Shown in pieces: positions 45,401 to 58,070 of a stretch of DNA of 64,000 bases; within the stretch, counting starts at the first letter, position 1; the number at the start of each line of letters is the position of its first letter. The translations under genes were made by a program, and so were the position numbers. Source of the DNA: Eremophila alpestris peregrina (Eukaryota > Chordata > Aves > Passeriformes > Alaudidae); assembly GCA_009792885.1 (NCBI GenBank), contig WMCF01000110.1, positions 1,714,565 through 1,778,564 on the forward strand, read 5' to 3'. The notes under the pieces are model-generated. The model was given only the letters and a program-made list of their open reading frames with translations, made no database searches and had not been told where the DNA came from.

Positions 45401-48400
45401 ACTGAGGTCTGAGTCTGCTGGGCTTATAACACAGCAGAGAGTAATGTATGTAAGACAACATCTGGATTTGAAGAGGCAAAATTGTGATGTCACTTTTCAG
45501 TTTAAGAAAACGTTGTATATTTTCTGATAATTTTTTTGAAAAAATATAAATTACACAGACAATGAGAAAAAGAGAAAGAAAAGTAAAATCCAATTTAGAT
45601 TTCAAATACAAAAGGAAAAGTCCTCTTAGTATGTGTAGTATTTTTAGCACAGAGCGGAGGGTAAAAAGTTATCCAAACCACAAAATTTTTCTTTCTTTCT
45701 CCTTTTTTTTTCTGGTTAGTTTTAAGATGCATGTTGAGTGGTCAATAGTTGCAAGGTTAATCATAGGCTAAGCATATTTATGGTTTTGTAATAGCAGTTT
45801 TAATTACTGGCTCTGTCTACATTTTAAAAGTTCTGTTTCATAATACATTATTAATGAAAATTACATCTCACTGGTTATTTATTAATTTGGAATGCACAAG
45901 AGCCAGCATAACATTTATGCAGTGTTCAGTGCATACATGCATATCCTGAAAGCTAGGAATGGAACAAATACTCAGAATTGGAATAGGACCCTTGAAAGTC
46001 TTCTGCTGGGTGTGTTTTAGGTTGTCATATAAATCAGTATTTGTTTTGCAGGGATGGAAATGGGGATACAGCTCAGACACAATCACACATTTTACAAATT
46101 TACATTTACCTTTTTTTCCTAACTTCATGTTCATTTATTGAAGTAACTTCAATTTGTCACTTGAGTGTCCCAGTTATACATATGATATGCACATGAGAAA
46201 TTAGAGGTGTAATTGACTTTAATATGAACCTAATGTAATCCTTCCCTTTCTGCAAAATACATATGAGATAGAAGTTGAATTCGGCAGTAAAAGTACAATG
46301 CTGACCTAAACTCTGTGAGGAAAAGGCAAATTATGAGAGATAAGGCTGTCAGTGCCCTCTGAACCCAGCAGACATTGGCTCATCTGCTATGTAATCAAAA
46401 TATATTTTTCTTTTAGGGGTGGATAAACAAAATACGGAAATTTGCTGAGTAGCATCCTCTGTACTGGGAAATCTCAGTCAGAAAGTGTTTGGTTACTGGA
46501 AACCTGCAAAGCATACATGCCAAAATAAAGTTACTGGGGATTTTCAAGTCTTAGCAGAATCATCAAAAATTAACAGGGTGAAAGTAATTACTTTTGTGGT
46601 GCCAAAACGCTAGAAACTACTGTAAATTCTGGTGCTTCCTACAAGACTCTGTTTGGAGATAGAAGAGGAGGGATTAGGCAGAGAGAGCCTGCTAGTTTTT
46701 CTCATTGTTGATTGAAATGTTAACACAGAAAGAAAGGAAGAGAAATATAGATACCTCACTAGTACGTATTTGACAGGTTACAGTAAAAATTTATGCTTTT
46801 CTTTGAAAGTCCAGTCAAGCTGTATTGTTACTGCTGAACCTAGTTTTCTGTAAACACACACATTTCCTACATCTTTATTTTAAAGGAAAGCATAAAACAA
46901 GTCTGTAAAAAAGGCATGTGTTACATTTACTGTGGGTCAAATACCTGCTGCAGGTGAATGTGCAAATCATTTTCCTTCAGAAGCTTTTTTAGTTTTTTGC
47001 TATTTACTCATGCCTTTGTATGATTGATAGGTGCAAACTTGGCTCATAACCGTACTATTACATTTTTGCAAAAATGTCTGCTGTCTCTCCCTCTTCTGTG
47101 TTTTAGAAGTTATTGATTGATGTTATTGTTAGTTACAGTTCAAAAATATAGGTTTTTCTCTTATTCTGCTTTTGAAGGTATGTATCAGAGCAGTGACAAA
47201 ATACTTCCTTGCACTGTTAGTCTCATTCTGGTGGATTTTTTTCCTATCCCCAGCGATCTTCCACATCTTTTCCTTGTCAATTCCTCTTTATCTATTTCTT
47301 CCATTGCATGAACGTGACCTCATCCAGAGCTATTTTGAACAGTATGTGGTCCCTCCCTTGCCTATTATCTCTATACCAGTGATGATACTGGAGGGGATGA
47401 GTGGGAGTAACTTAAACGAGAAGGATAGAAAAGAAATAGCAAAGCACCATAGCATTTTTTAAGACTGGAAATTCAAATGGAAAAAAAAAAGGGCAAAGTG
47501 ATGATCATAATGACCCTTTTATATTTTTAAAGAAAAATCTAAACCAGCAGCAGCTAGAAAGATAATGCAGAAAGGAGATGATGAGGAATAAAAATGATTA
47601 AGACCTGAATAAACTGAAACAAGAGTTCTTCCTGCCTAAAAAAGCTCATCCTTCCAAACCATTCCAGTCCATCAGCAGAGAAGACAGAACTACAGATAAC
47701 CTCAGTAATAACATCTGTTCAGGATGGATGTCAAAGAATATTAACTGGAGGAGCTGTGAATGCTAAAATAGCTGAGTTCTGCTGGAGATATGCCAACAAA
47801 TGATAATGTGGCAGTCTTTTCAAGAATTAATATTCTTCTGGCGCTAAGCTGTCCTTGTCTTTTATATCAGGTCTGGTGTCTAAGATGCCGTATCTCCCAA
47901 GACAAGACTGCATCAAGCAGATAGCTTGTGTGTGGCCAGAGAGGTCAAATAGTCACTTTCTATGCCTTCTCATCAGCTTTCTTTTGGTCCTTGAATCTGC
48001 CAATTAACTAATTTTGCATTTCAAAAATGACCATTTTTATGTTAATTTACTCAGTTAAACAGGAAATTTTTAACACAGTTTGAACACAGTGTTTTGGTTA
48101 CACACTAGAATGATGACATGGATACAATGTATTTCCCAATCATGAGTAGAGGAAATGGGTGCTGTTTTACCTTTTTAGTATCCTGAAATATTTGCTGGAA
48201 TAATTTTGAACTGCTACTAGAATTTACTTCCTTGGGAACTCACACTGTTGTTTCTAACAAAGTCATGGTGGTATCAGGTAGCGTCAGAAAAGTTTTGGAA
48301 AATTAGTCTGAACACAAGTAAAGTGTGAGGGGTGAACAACTTTTTAAGCATAAAACTGGGAATTTTATGCTTCTGATTCACTCTCTTTTTAGGTTTAAAA

Positions 48401-49205
48401 AAAATTTAAAACATTAGACAAAAAGTTATTGAGCCTAGAATGTTGTAGAAAGGCAAATGTGTACTGACAAGAGTTAACAGACACCATAATTCCTGTCCTG
48501 TGGAAATTAAAAATAGTACCATTCAGAACTGCAACAAAAATGACATTTTGAAATTTTCCATGTAATGAAAATTCTGACATTTTGCTTAGAGAAGGTCAGA
48601 GTGACATTTCATTGTGAAATACTGAGAGTGTTTCTGGGGCTTCTTGGGTCATCTCTAATCGCCTGCCAGGTAGAAACCCGAGGATTTGGGGGTTCTTTTT
48701 AGCACAATGTTCCTGGAGTGCTGGGGGGTAAATGGATTGGAGGCATGGTCTCTGCTACAGCCTGCCTAATGGGTGACCACTAGACCAGATGAGGGGAGTG
48801 GCAGAGTGCCAGGAAGAGCATTCTGACTTTTATTAAGATTTAACAATAACCAAAATGTTCTCACCCGATGTTATAGTAAATTAGGAGTTTAGAAAATCAG
48901 GCAAAAATACTGGAACTGCTTATGTCTGCAAGGTACTTTGTACATTATGAATAAAGTATCTTCTAAACCATCTTAAGTACCTTGTTCTTTCTCATTTCCT
49001 GAACATTTTAAACGTATCAAAACATGACTACTTTTTCAACACAGGGAAGTCTAGGCCTCATATTTTTATATTTTTATTTTAAACTTCGGGATGATTTTAC
49101 ATTCTGTGGCTAAATTCAGTTCTCCTGGAACCCAGTGTGTTATTGTCAGATAACCATTTAGGGGTTTTGGTCAGCTGGTTGATTGGTTGGTTGACATTTT
49201 GGGGG
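45401..49205. other. unique AT-rich non-coding stretch
   Basis: Frames of 88-96 codons (minus 45363-45650 and 45868-46134, plus 47172-47462) show no domain. No recognised element. Confidence 0.4.
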
Positions 49206-49248
49206 TGGTTTTTTTTGGTTTTGTTTTGGTTTTGTTTTTTTTTTTTTT
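49206..49248. repeat. T-rich (GTTTT)n tract
   Basis: Runs of T separated by GG or G, with three GGTTTTGTTTT-type units, then a 15-base T run. Confidence 0.85.
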
Positions 49249-51995
49249 GCCAGGTGTGTCAGTATATGTGGGATAACTCCAGAGGTTTAAGACCCTCCAT
49301 CGGCTTTCTTGAAGCTGTGCAGTCTGAATTAGTTCTGCCATCTGGGTAGGAATAAGATCATCTGATGGAATAGAATAATTTTATGTAAACTATGAAAAAT
49401 GCATTATATGAATGGGAGACAGAGTTGTCAATGAAAATCCAGTTGCACCCATTGATCACAGAAATCTTTCCTTGGCTAGAGTAACTAAACCTTTTTCCCA
49501 TGCACAAAATGGAAGTCATAAGAGTACAAGTACTGCAATCATCTGTACTGGATCTATACGGGCAACACTCAGAAGCAATGTCAGAGTTCCACCCTCCAGT
49601 GTGGGAGGTGTTCCATCCTCTCCAGTACTGTGATGTCAAATCCATGATGCTGATATACTGTAAGATTCAGTTGTGATATAAGGCAGAATACCTCTTTCCT
49701 TTTCTGTAGCCTTCTCCTCCCTTTTTGTAAGTTGCAGCAGAGAAGACTAGCAGAATACCCATGTTCTGCCCTCATCAGCAGTACCAGGGAACTCCATTCC
49801 TACATTTTTTGTGCTGTTCTTATTCTTCCTTCCTGCCAGGTAAGAAAATATGAATATATAGGACATACCTGACACCAAGGATTCTTGGTCCCAAGGGTAC
49901 TCAATTCTATTCTTCCTAATGCAGAAACATGCTTAATATTTTCAAGAACATTTTCAAGTTACATTTTACCCCATGAGTGAAGGTGAAATGTATGGAAACA
50001 AATACTGTTCTTGGTTCAGCCCTTTGGTAGTCCACAAGACTGATTTTAGTGTACCTGATTCAAACTATTATACAACAGCTAAGCTCCGCCTGGAGGATGA
50101 GATATCTTTGTGAAAAAAAATTAATACTTACATCCATTCTCCAACTTGCAAAATTTGTGGGGGTAAAATAAACAGTAATAGATGTCTTCTGAATTATTTT
50201 GCTAAATAGTATGCAGTCTAATACTGTCTCTTTTTCATTGTCTTTCTTAATAGTTTCAAGATTCTTTGTTAACATATACAACACATATTATATAAAATTA
50301 GATTTATTGATGAGGAGAATATGATCAATAGTTTAGTTTAATTATTCTTGTTTAGAATCTCATAATCTCTACTGGCCAAGGTTTGCAAAAAGACTCAAAT
50401 AATCTCATTTAAATATTTCTATTGCTTCCATGGACATGTAACTCAATGGAAGTCTGCAGTAATTTTACAGGTTGAGAATTTGCTGTTTTCTAAGAATAAA
50501 CTTCAGGAGATTCTGCATCTCAGAAAGCAGCACAGAAATTTTAAGGAATTGCAAAAAAATTGCTTTCTGATCTTAAACGATCATATTTGCTTAAAATAAT
50601 TGAAGAGCAAGAATTGAAAATAAATCATGGAGTAAAAGTAAGGTAGAGAAAACTAAGAATACTAAGAGTGGAAAATGAGAGGGATAGTAACCTCTACCAC
50701 CTCCAATTATGTCAAAACATTCTTTTGTATATTCTAACAATGAAATAAATAGAATTTACCCAGAGAATTCCAGGGGATCTCAGCTCATTACCAAAAACAA
50801 AAATGATTTTTCATGTATTTGTACATTACTTTTGACTTTATTTGTGTGTTACTTTCTATTTAAGACAAATGTAGGAGTGCTTCTGGAGATGTAATAAAGC
50901 AATTTATTCTTCTGCTACCGCACCTAAAAATGCACCAAGCTTTTCCAGAACAAAAATAACTCAAGCAAACAGATGAGAAACAAACCCATTGCCTTTTTCA
51001 GAGGAACATAATTGATTGGTTTAAGGTATTTCTGGAGCAAGGTGATCATGCACACATGGTACCTCATCTTGCCTTTGGGCTGTCTATTCAAATGGATTAA
51101 GGTAAAACAGGAAAACAAAACAGTTTTCAGTATAAGAATTGATTTCTGGGACTGCATGCATGCATTCCCCTGTGCCTCCCAGGGAAACAGTGAGAAGTTG
51201 CCTCAAAGACCTCTGCACAGGCTGCTTTGACAGCACTGCTGACTTCAGTGAATTGGATCCGAAGAACCCTCAGCTCCTGTTCAACTTCCTTGAGCTACAG
51301 AGACCTGTTGGGTGGTTTTGGTGGAGCACATTTGCTCTATCAGATATGCTAAAGCTATTTAGAGCTACAAGGGAAATTACAGCTGGTGACTAGGAGAGCT
51401 TTGATGGGAAAAAGTGTCTGTTATTCAGATATATAATTACTTCTGCCATTCTCGCACAGGGGTGACTTTCTGACCAGGAACTGAAGCAGCTGTTCCCAGT
51501 CCACTGACAGCAGGAGAAGCACAGCCTTGTGGGGGTACCCAGTCTGCTTGGAGAGCATCTTCAGAACTGGCTGGCTTTGAGCTGAGCATCTGCCCTCAAA
51601 GTTGGAAGCTCTAGTCTGCTTTTCACTTAGAAATTCAGTTAATCCTTCATCAATCTTTAGTTAAGGAACATTGTTATGTTTCACAGCATTCAAATAAAAA
51701 ATAAATGCATTTCAGGTTTGCTAATTTCATTATCTCATTTACCCTCTGAGTGGCATGACAGTGTTGGTGGAAGAAGGGGGAAGGGAATGTTGCAACTACT
51801 CCCTGCAACTGTCATAATGTAAGGATAATAAAGAATAGGTTAATAATTTCAGTAGGGTGAATTCTGCAATTTCAGGTTAATGGCTTTGAATGTGTGATGG
51901 TAAATCTATAGTAAGTTGTAGAGGTGTATGTTGTGTGGTTAGATGGCTACCAAAAACCAAAATACCGAAAATATTGGCATCCATTATTGGTACCT
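49249..51995. other. unclassified non-coding stretch
   Basis: Segments 49270-49640 and 51140-51610 are less AT-rich than their surroundings and hold frames of 73-95 codons (for example plus 51139-51393, minus 49358-49645) without a recognised domain. A lncRNA exon cannot be excluded. No repeat family recognised. Confidence 0.4.
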
Positions 51996-52030
51996 TGAAA
52001 AAAACAAAAACAAAAACAAAAAAAAAAAAG
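51996..52030. repeat. (CAAAA)n / A-rich tract
   Basis: Three CAAAAA units flanked by A runs. Confidence 0.85.
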
Positions 52031-55000
52031 GAATGAGTAGATGTGCAACAGAGCCCCTTTGACTTGTAATAGCACTTTAGAGGGATAAGGAATCTAAGAA
52101 TATAAATAGCCTCCTCAAATTTATTTTCCTTTAAGTGTTTTCTGCAAATAATGGTTTTATTTTACTCTCTTTGAAGAAATAACAATATAAAGAAGATATT
52201 ACCAAAGGTATTTGAAGTTAGTCTGACATTCTGGTGAAGAAGTTTCATATTTGAGGACTGACTGGCTGTACTTGAAGTGGCTAGGGAAGGTAATGTGGAA
52301 CAGCTTGCATATGTTGTTGCTGCTAATATTCAGTAGCTGTTACAGCAATTTTTCTTCTTGGCAAAAAACAACACAAGAATTGTTCACTTGGACAGTAATG
52401 GATACTAGAGGTGCCATTTTAGTCGTGATTATTATTCTCATAGCAAGAGTGAATGCGAATATCTTCAGTGCTGAGACATCACTAGTGATGCAAAGGCTGC
52501 AAGCCTTTGAATATCTCTCTATGCCAGCTTAGAAAGGGTCATATTTAGAAATAAGAACTTCACATAAATTCGCAGTTGGAAGGGAACTTAGCAGGAATTT
52601 AAAAAAAAAATGTGGAAGAGGAAAAGCTTTCCAAGAACTTCAAATTTCTATCATTCAAACTTTTTGACAACAGCCTGACTGGGCAGTGGATATGTGAAAG
52701 GTTTGCTTTTGTTTCTTGCAAAGAATGGATTATATGATTCCTGGAATATTTTAATTATGGCATTTCAGTATCAGACAAAGTATCAGAAGTTCATTTTAAC
52801 ATTAGAAAGATTCCTGCATAAACGCACAAAATTTAAAATAGTGAAAAATCAGCTTTTTGTTTCCAAGATAAGAATGTTCATGAAAAGCCTGTATTATATA
52901 TTTATTAATAGAGAGTTCATAGGTGAGTTGCCTAGCAGTTCACTTTACAGACACACATTGCTGACTTCATGAGCTAATAGAAAGAAAACTATTTCTACAT
53001 ACCTAGCCTGCAGTGGTTAGATTTACTAGAGAATGATGCATACCAGTCAAGGGCTATTTTCTACAAGCTTAAGTGCCTCACATAATTTATTTTTTCCCCC
53101 AGTCAAAGACTAGTAACTTCAGCTGGCATGATTACTGAGCTTTCTGTTCTAGTTCTTGCCATAAATTTATTCTAAAACTCGTAAAATGCAAGGTCTTGGT
53201 GTGTATTTTTCTTTCCAATTCTTCAGTGAATGAAGAATTCCTTGCATTAGAAGATATAATCTCTGCAAAGATACTCTTCATTGCACTGGATGAAGTAAAT
53301 ACTGGAGTATATGATTTGATTTGTCATACATCTCTGTGTGAAAAAGCAAAAACATCCATGCTGCATTTTAGGGCCAGACCATCAGTTAGAATAAATGAGC
53401 ATAGCTCTTGTGATTTCACATGATTTCAAATAACACAACTAGTAGTCCACAAAACAAAAAGAAACTGGTTTTGTTGCAAATCTGTTCTGCCATCCTGAAA
53501 TAAAATAGTAGCTGCAGAGGGTAATGTGTTGGTAAGAGACAAAGAAAAGGCCTCTAAGTTTGCGTGGTTACCTTAGGAGCTATCAAACACATCTGCACAT
53601 CCTTTTTTTTTTTTGAGTAGTATGAGTTTTCACTTTAATTGGACCTATTATTCGCAGACAAATGTTCTGTTAATGGAGGTAGGGAAAAAGATGTGATGCA
53701 TAGTTTCAGAAGGAGATAAGTATCTTGATAAAAGAAGGCATAGAAGGACAGAAGCATAATTAAGCTGGACTGACTGTGGAGGTCATCATAGAATAACAAG
53801 TATCAAAGGATGCAAAAGCAGAGAAGCGTTGGCATGGAGACTGGGAGGCACTTTAGTATTAAATATAGTACATTTCAGATAGAAACATGGAATAGCAGCC
53901 TGATCACAAATACTGCTGGATTTTCAGTAATTCACATTACCAAAACCTAAATGAAATCCTTGGTCTTTTGCTGTACTGAATCAATATTTTGTTTCAAGTA
54001 AATAAAAGTTTTTTATACCTTCATAGATTTTGAGGTTTGTAGTTAAGTTCTGTTACATCTTGTATCTCACAGAGCATTGCTTTTCATCAGGTTATTTTAC
54101 TGGTATCCCTTATTGCCTTTTAAAAAGCAGATTCCTGTTTTCTATTAAACCATCATATAGTTGTGATTGTGTTATTGCTATTTCTGCAGTATTGTGATGA
54201 GTTAGAAGATGCTGTGGTTTCTCCTCCAGCTGGGACAGTATTTCATAGATCTCTGAAGACCAGGTGTTATGAGCTGCCCCAGAAGGCAAGGGTAACTCAG
54301 GTAGGTTCTTGTTAACAGATCCTTTGGGGTGGGTTAGAGTGAAAGGAAACTGATGGCTGTTTGTAAATACATTTATGTAGATTTTAGAACAATATGGCTG
54401 CAATGCGAAGCAGGTGTGTAGCCATTTTGTTTACTATTATCTATAGTAATATAGCAGCACGAAAGCATAAAGATATTACAGGAAGGAAGGAACAAAGAAA
54501 CAAAGGAAGGAGTGAAAAACATATCATCACCCTCAGATCCTGCAATAAGACTTTATTGTCACAGTTTAGTTGAAGTGATGCTCTTGATTCATTGGGGATG
54601 ACGGAAGAAGTCCTTGAAACACCTAGTCCATTGGGCAGGTGGAAACACCTAAGGTACCTGAGGTACTGGGTGGAGTGACAAATGTTACACTGGATGATGT
54701 AATACTGGATGATGAGACATTTCAGGAGTCAGACGCCTTTCTGATACATTACAGCTGACTACTGCATCAGCACAGCTGAGTCAGTTATAGCCTATTGTGG
54801 GGCCATAATAGGGCAGTTACCACAGCTGAGTTCACCTGAGTAAAGACAAAGAGACAGTGCCCTGCCTCATAGGGTTTGTCTCTTATCTTACCTAACATCC
54901 AGCTTGTTGCCTGAGCTGTTCTGCCTCTGCATCTGGGTTACTGCGCATCTTGCCCCCTGATTGTTTGAGTCATCAGCATTACAGTCTCTCCCACATCTCC

Positions 55001-55950
55001 TCCTTAGACCTGGGATAATTGGGCAATAGTATTACCTTGAGCTCATCCTAAGTCTCTCACTTAGGTACAATTATATGAAAAATCTGCCCTTGCCTGTATA
55101 AGGTTTATATACTGTTTTTTGTTGTTTCTTAATTATATTTTGAAAATAGCTCTTTACAGGCTTTGAAAGCTTTGTTTTATTAAAGAACATTCATGAAAGA
55201 ATAGAGACTTGTTTGTCCATCTGTGAACCACAAAATAAATACTAGAAGATTGGCCACATCTCTCTTTATGGTACCAGTTTTCAATGATCTTTACAAAATG
55301 CTGTTTTTACAAATCTTTTGCTGAACATATGGTTGGGAGACAACACTCTCTTGTTCTCTTCAACAAATTATTTTATTTCAATAATGTAATTGATTACTAA
55401 GTACAAGTTTATATAATAAAATTATAGCAAATTATAAGTAATACACTATAAATAAATTATTTTATTAAAATATTTCTGTAATTATTAAATAATGACTGGC
55501 AAATCAGTCAAGTTTAGGGCTCCATTTTAAGTGCGTAGATGCGCTAGCTCCCAGATGTCTACTGACTACTGTTAAAGTAAAGGTCACTACAAAGCCAGTA
55601 GTCTTACCTAGGCAGATACTGAGTTCTCTGTGGGTGTTTGTGATACTTAGTGTGAGTTAGTCTGTGTGTGAGTTAGACAACATTTGACCTGCATTCTTCA
55701 CAGATTAGATCAAATGCATAGGTACTGCATGGGCAAGAAAGAATCCCTCAGAGATGACTCCTTAAAACCATAGTGCTGGCACTGAAGACAAGGAAGTCCT
55801 GTAAGAGTGTAAATTGTTGTTTTCATATTTCTCTGTTCCATTTACAAAAGTTTGTAGCCTTCCTAATTTTATTTTCCTTGTGCACATACCTGTGTTTGTA
55901 CACATTTTCATCCATGAAAAATTGGTGTCATTCTACCAAAATTGGTGTAA
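52031..55950. other. unclassified non-coding stretch
   Basis: No gene supported; a 97-codon minus-strand frame (54110-54403) has no known domain. Around 54590-55060 base composition rises and ACTGGATGATG is repeated at 54689-54699 and 54704-54714. This part may be an old LTR-like or other interspersed element that I cannot name. A weak reverse CR1-like trace lies at about 52571-52593. Confidence 0.4.
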
Positions 55951-55955
55951 CTAGC
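55951..55955. repeat. 5-bp target-site duplication, left copy (CTAGC)
   Basis: CTAGC directly before the TG of the LTR; identical to 56826-56830. Confidence 0.85.
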
Positions 55956-56825
55956 TGTACTGGGTTTATGGGGCAAGGTTTTGTAGCTGTGGGGTCACCA
56001 GGACAGCTTCCATGAGATGTTGGAAGTGTCCCTCATATCTAAAAGAGACAAAGCCAGCCAGCTCCAAGACAGACATGCGGCTGGCCAAGGCCAAGCCCAA
56101 ATCCATCAGTGATGATGGAATCATCTCCAAGACAATACATTTGAGAAGGGGAAAAAATGTGCAACAACAACTGGAGCAGGCCTGCTGGCAGGAGTTTTGA
56201 CTCTGGAGGAGACCCATGCTGGAGAAACAAGTTCCCGACAGACTGCACCCCATTGAAGAGGTCCATGCTGGAGCAATCTGTTCCTTCATGAGTGTACTGA
56301 GTGGGTGGGACCTCCTTAGTCTGGACCTAGTCTGGACCAGCTCGTGAAGAACTGCAGTCTGTGGGAGAGACTCATCTTGCAACAGTTTGCCGAGGACTGT
56401 ACCCTGCTCTCCCATGGGAGTGACCCCATCCTAGAGCAGGGCAGGAAATTGAGGAATCCTCCATGAGGAGGAGGAAACAGCAGAGAAAACTTCTGATGGA
56501 CCAACCACAACACCCACTCTCCATTTCACTTCACCATTCAAGGATGAGAAGGGAGAGACTGAGAAGTGGAGCCCAGGAAGAAGGGAGGAGTGGGGGAAGG
56601 TGTTTTAAGATTTGTGTTTATTTCTCATTATCCCTCTCTATATAATGTAATACATTAAGTTAATTTCCCAAAGCTGAGTATGCTTTGCCCATGATGGTGA
56701 CTGGTGAGTGATTCCTCCTTATCTTTGTCCTGACCTTTGAGTCATTTGTTATACTTTCTCTCTCCTATCCTGTTAAGAAGGGGAATGAGGGACACCTGGA
56801 GTCTGCTCAGGGTCAAGCCAGCACA
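55956..56825 (+). mobile_element. ERVL-type (class III) solo LTR, 870 bp
   Basis: It begins TGTACTGGGTTT, ends GGTCAAGCCAGCACA and is flanked by a perfect 5-bp duplication (CTAGC), the length typical of class III (ERVL) retroviruses. A degenerate TATA-like run precedes the purine-rich GAGAAGGGGAAAAAATG at about 56142-56158. A series of tandem-like units follows, each with a CCATGCTGGAG word (56214-56224 and 56263-56273, spaced 49 bases, with a decayed third near 56426). The R/U5 part has a GTGTTTTAAGATTTG block and a weakened polyadenylation region near 56640-56660. No internal viral genes adjoin, so recombination between two LTRs has removed them. The same family appears reversed at 447-1322. 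Open frames inside (for example minus 55966-56415, 149 codons) are not viral genes. Confidence 0.88.
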
Positions 56826-56830
56826 CTAGC
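56826..56830. repeat. 5-bp target-site duplication, right copy (CTAGC)
   Basis: CTAGC directly after the final CA of the LTR. Confidence 0.85.
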
Positions 56831-57390
56831 ATCAGGTCAGGTCACCCTGTTTAGTTCTGAAAGGCAGACACTTCATTTCACACTTAGAAATTATTAACAG
56901 AGCCTTCTTCTTAGCTTCCAAACTGACTTGTTTGGGAAAAGAGGTCTCTAGGTCCTCTTTTTGTACCTAATTCCTTCTATCTAGTTTTTGCTTGGCTGGC
57001 GAAGTTTGGTTAAACCTATAACTTTTGAGATAAAAAAATTAAAATACATTTAATTCCAACCTGATCCAATCTTCTTTTCCTATTTTTTTCATGTTTTTTT
57101 TTTTTTTTTGTTTTCCTCCTTTCACATGCAGATGTTGTTTTTCTTATTGTAGCCTGTGTGAAAATGACATTTTCAGCTCTAGAGTACATAATTTGGGGGC
57201 TTATGCAGTGTGTTGTGTGTACATCTGATAGGGGATGATGTAACAGAAGTATTTTAAAATTGATTTCCCCTCTCTCTCCAGGTATTTTTCTTTCTTTTTA
57301 AAGCTAAACAAATCTGTAGGTATAAAGTCTGACAGAGAGGGTTATATGTACATGTGTTTTTTATCTAAACAGATAGTTAGGTACCTATTC
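56831..57390. other. unclassified non-coding stretch
   Basis: T-rich unique sequence with a T run at about 57095-57109. Nothing else recognised. Confidence 0.45.
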
Positions 57391-57391
57391 C

Positions 57392-57442
<51 letters not shown>
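57391..57442. repeat. (ATCT)n microsatellite
   Basis: About 12-13 perfect tetranucleotide units over 51 bases, followed by two interrupted units. Long and pure, so likely polymorphic. Confidence 0.97.
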
Positions 57443-57543
57443 CCATCTAGTCTATCTATTTAGATCTATTATAAAGGTGTTTTAGCCCTATTTCTTTTTT
57501 CTTTACATTCATTGCCATGGGTTACTTATTCTGTTAAAGGTTT

Positions 57544-58070
57544 ATGGGATCATTCAGGTTGGAAAAGATGGTAAGATGTTATTAGTCCAACCCCATGTTC
57601 AAAATAAGTCCCCTTTAGCCTTTTTTTGAAGATGTCTGTGATGTTTGCCCATTTCCTATTGTCAGGGATCTTCCCTGACCACCATCATATTTCAGAGATG
57701 GTGGAGGGTAGCCTTGCAAGAACATCAGCCACTTTCCACTTTTTCTTGGATGCTTTTTGTCTAAAGCGGTGGATTTCTATGGATAAAGTTGTCTCTGGTA
57801 ATCTCTGGCTTGATGCCAGTCTTAATCTTTCTCCATGTATACTGCCCCTAAGCATGGAGGCCTGGGAGAAGTTGATGGGGACAACTGTGGCAAAGAAGGC
57901 ATGGAGTAACTCATCCTCATGTGTGTCTGCTCTTGGAAATCACCCACATTCTTCAACAATGCCTCTGCATTTTCTTTGTTCAGACTTTCATGGTTGATGT
58001 AAAACAACAGCTCATTTTGCTTTTGAAATTCCTTGCAAATATCCAATTAAGCTGGGGTTTTCCCTATAGC
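57544..58070 (-). mobile_element. CR1 LINE with reverse-transcriptase remnant (minus strand, internal deletion)
   Basis: The left edge (GATCATTCAGGTTGGAAAAG, 57548-57567, then TAGTCCAACCCCATG) is a reverse CR1 terminus. Reading on along the minus strand, 57620-57740 encodes a decayed piece of the CR1 reverse-transcriptase entry region, with ADVLARL, a WWSGKIPD-like block and an ANITDIFKK-like block. The downstream two thirds of that domain are missing, so the copy is internally deleted. Further right (57740-58070) CR1 homology is weak: a DYQRQL block may match the region before the RT core, and the 74-codon minus-strand frame (57822-58046) is not otherwise recognised. The right boundary is uncertain. 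Confidence 0.65.

Noticed and set aside
52571..52593. Reverse CR1 terminus
   Set aside because: About 20 bases of similarity only, followed by an A run; chance is likely.
55966..56415. 149-codon minus-strand open frame
   Set aside because: Lies antisense within the solo LTR, so it is a shadow of repeat sequence.
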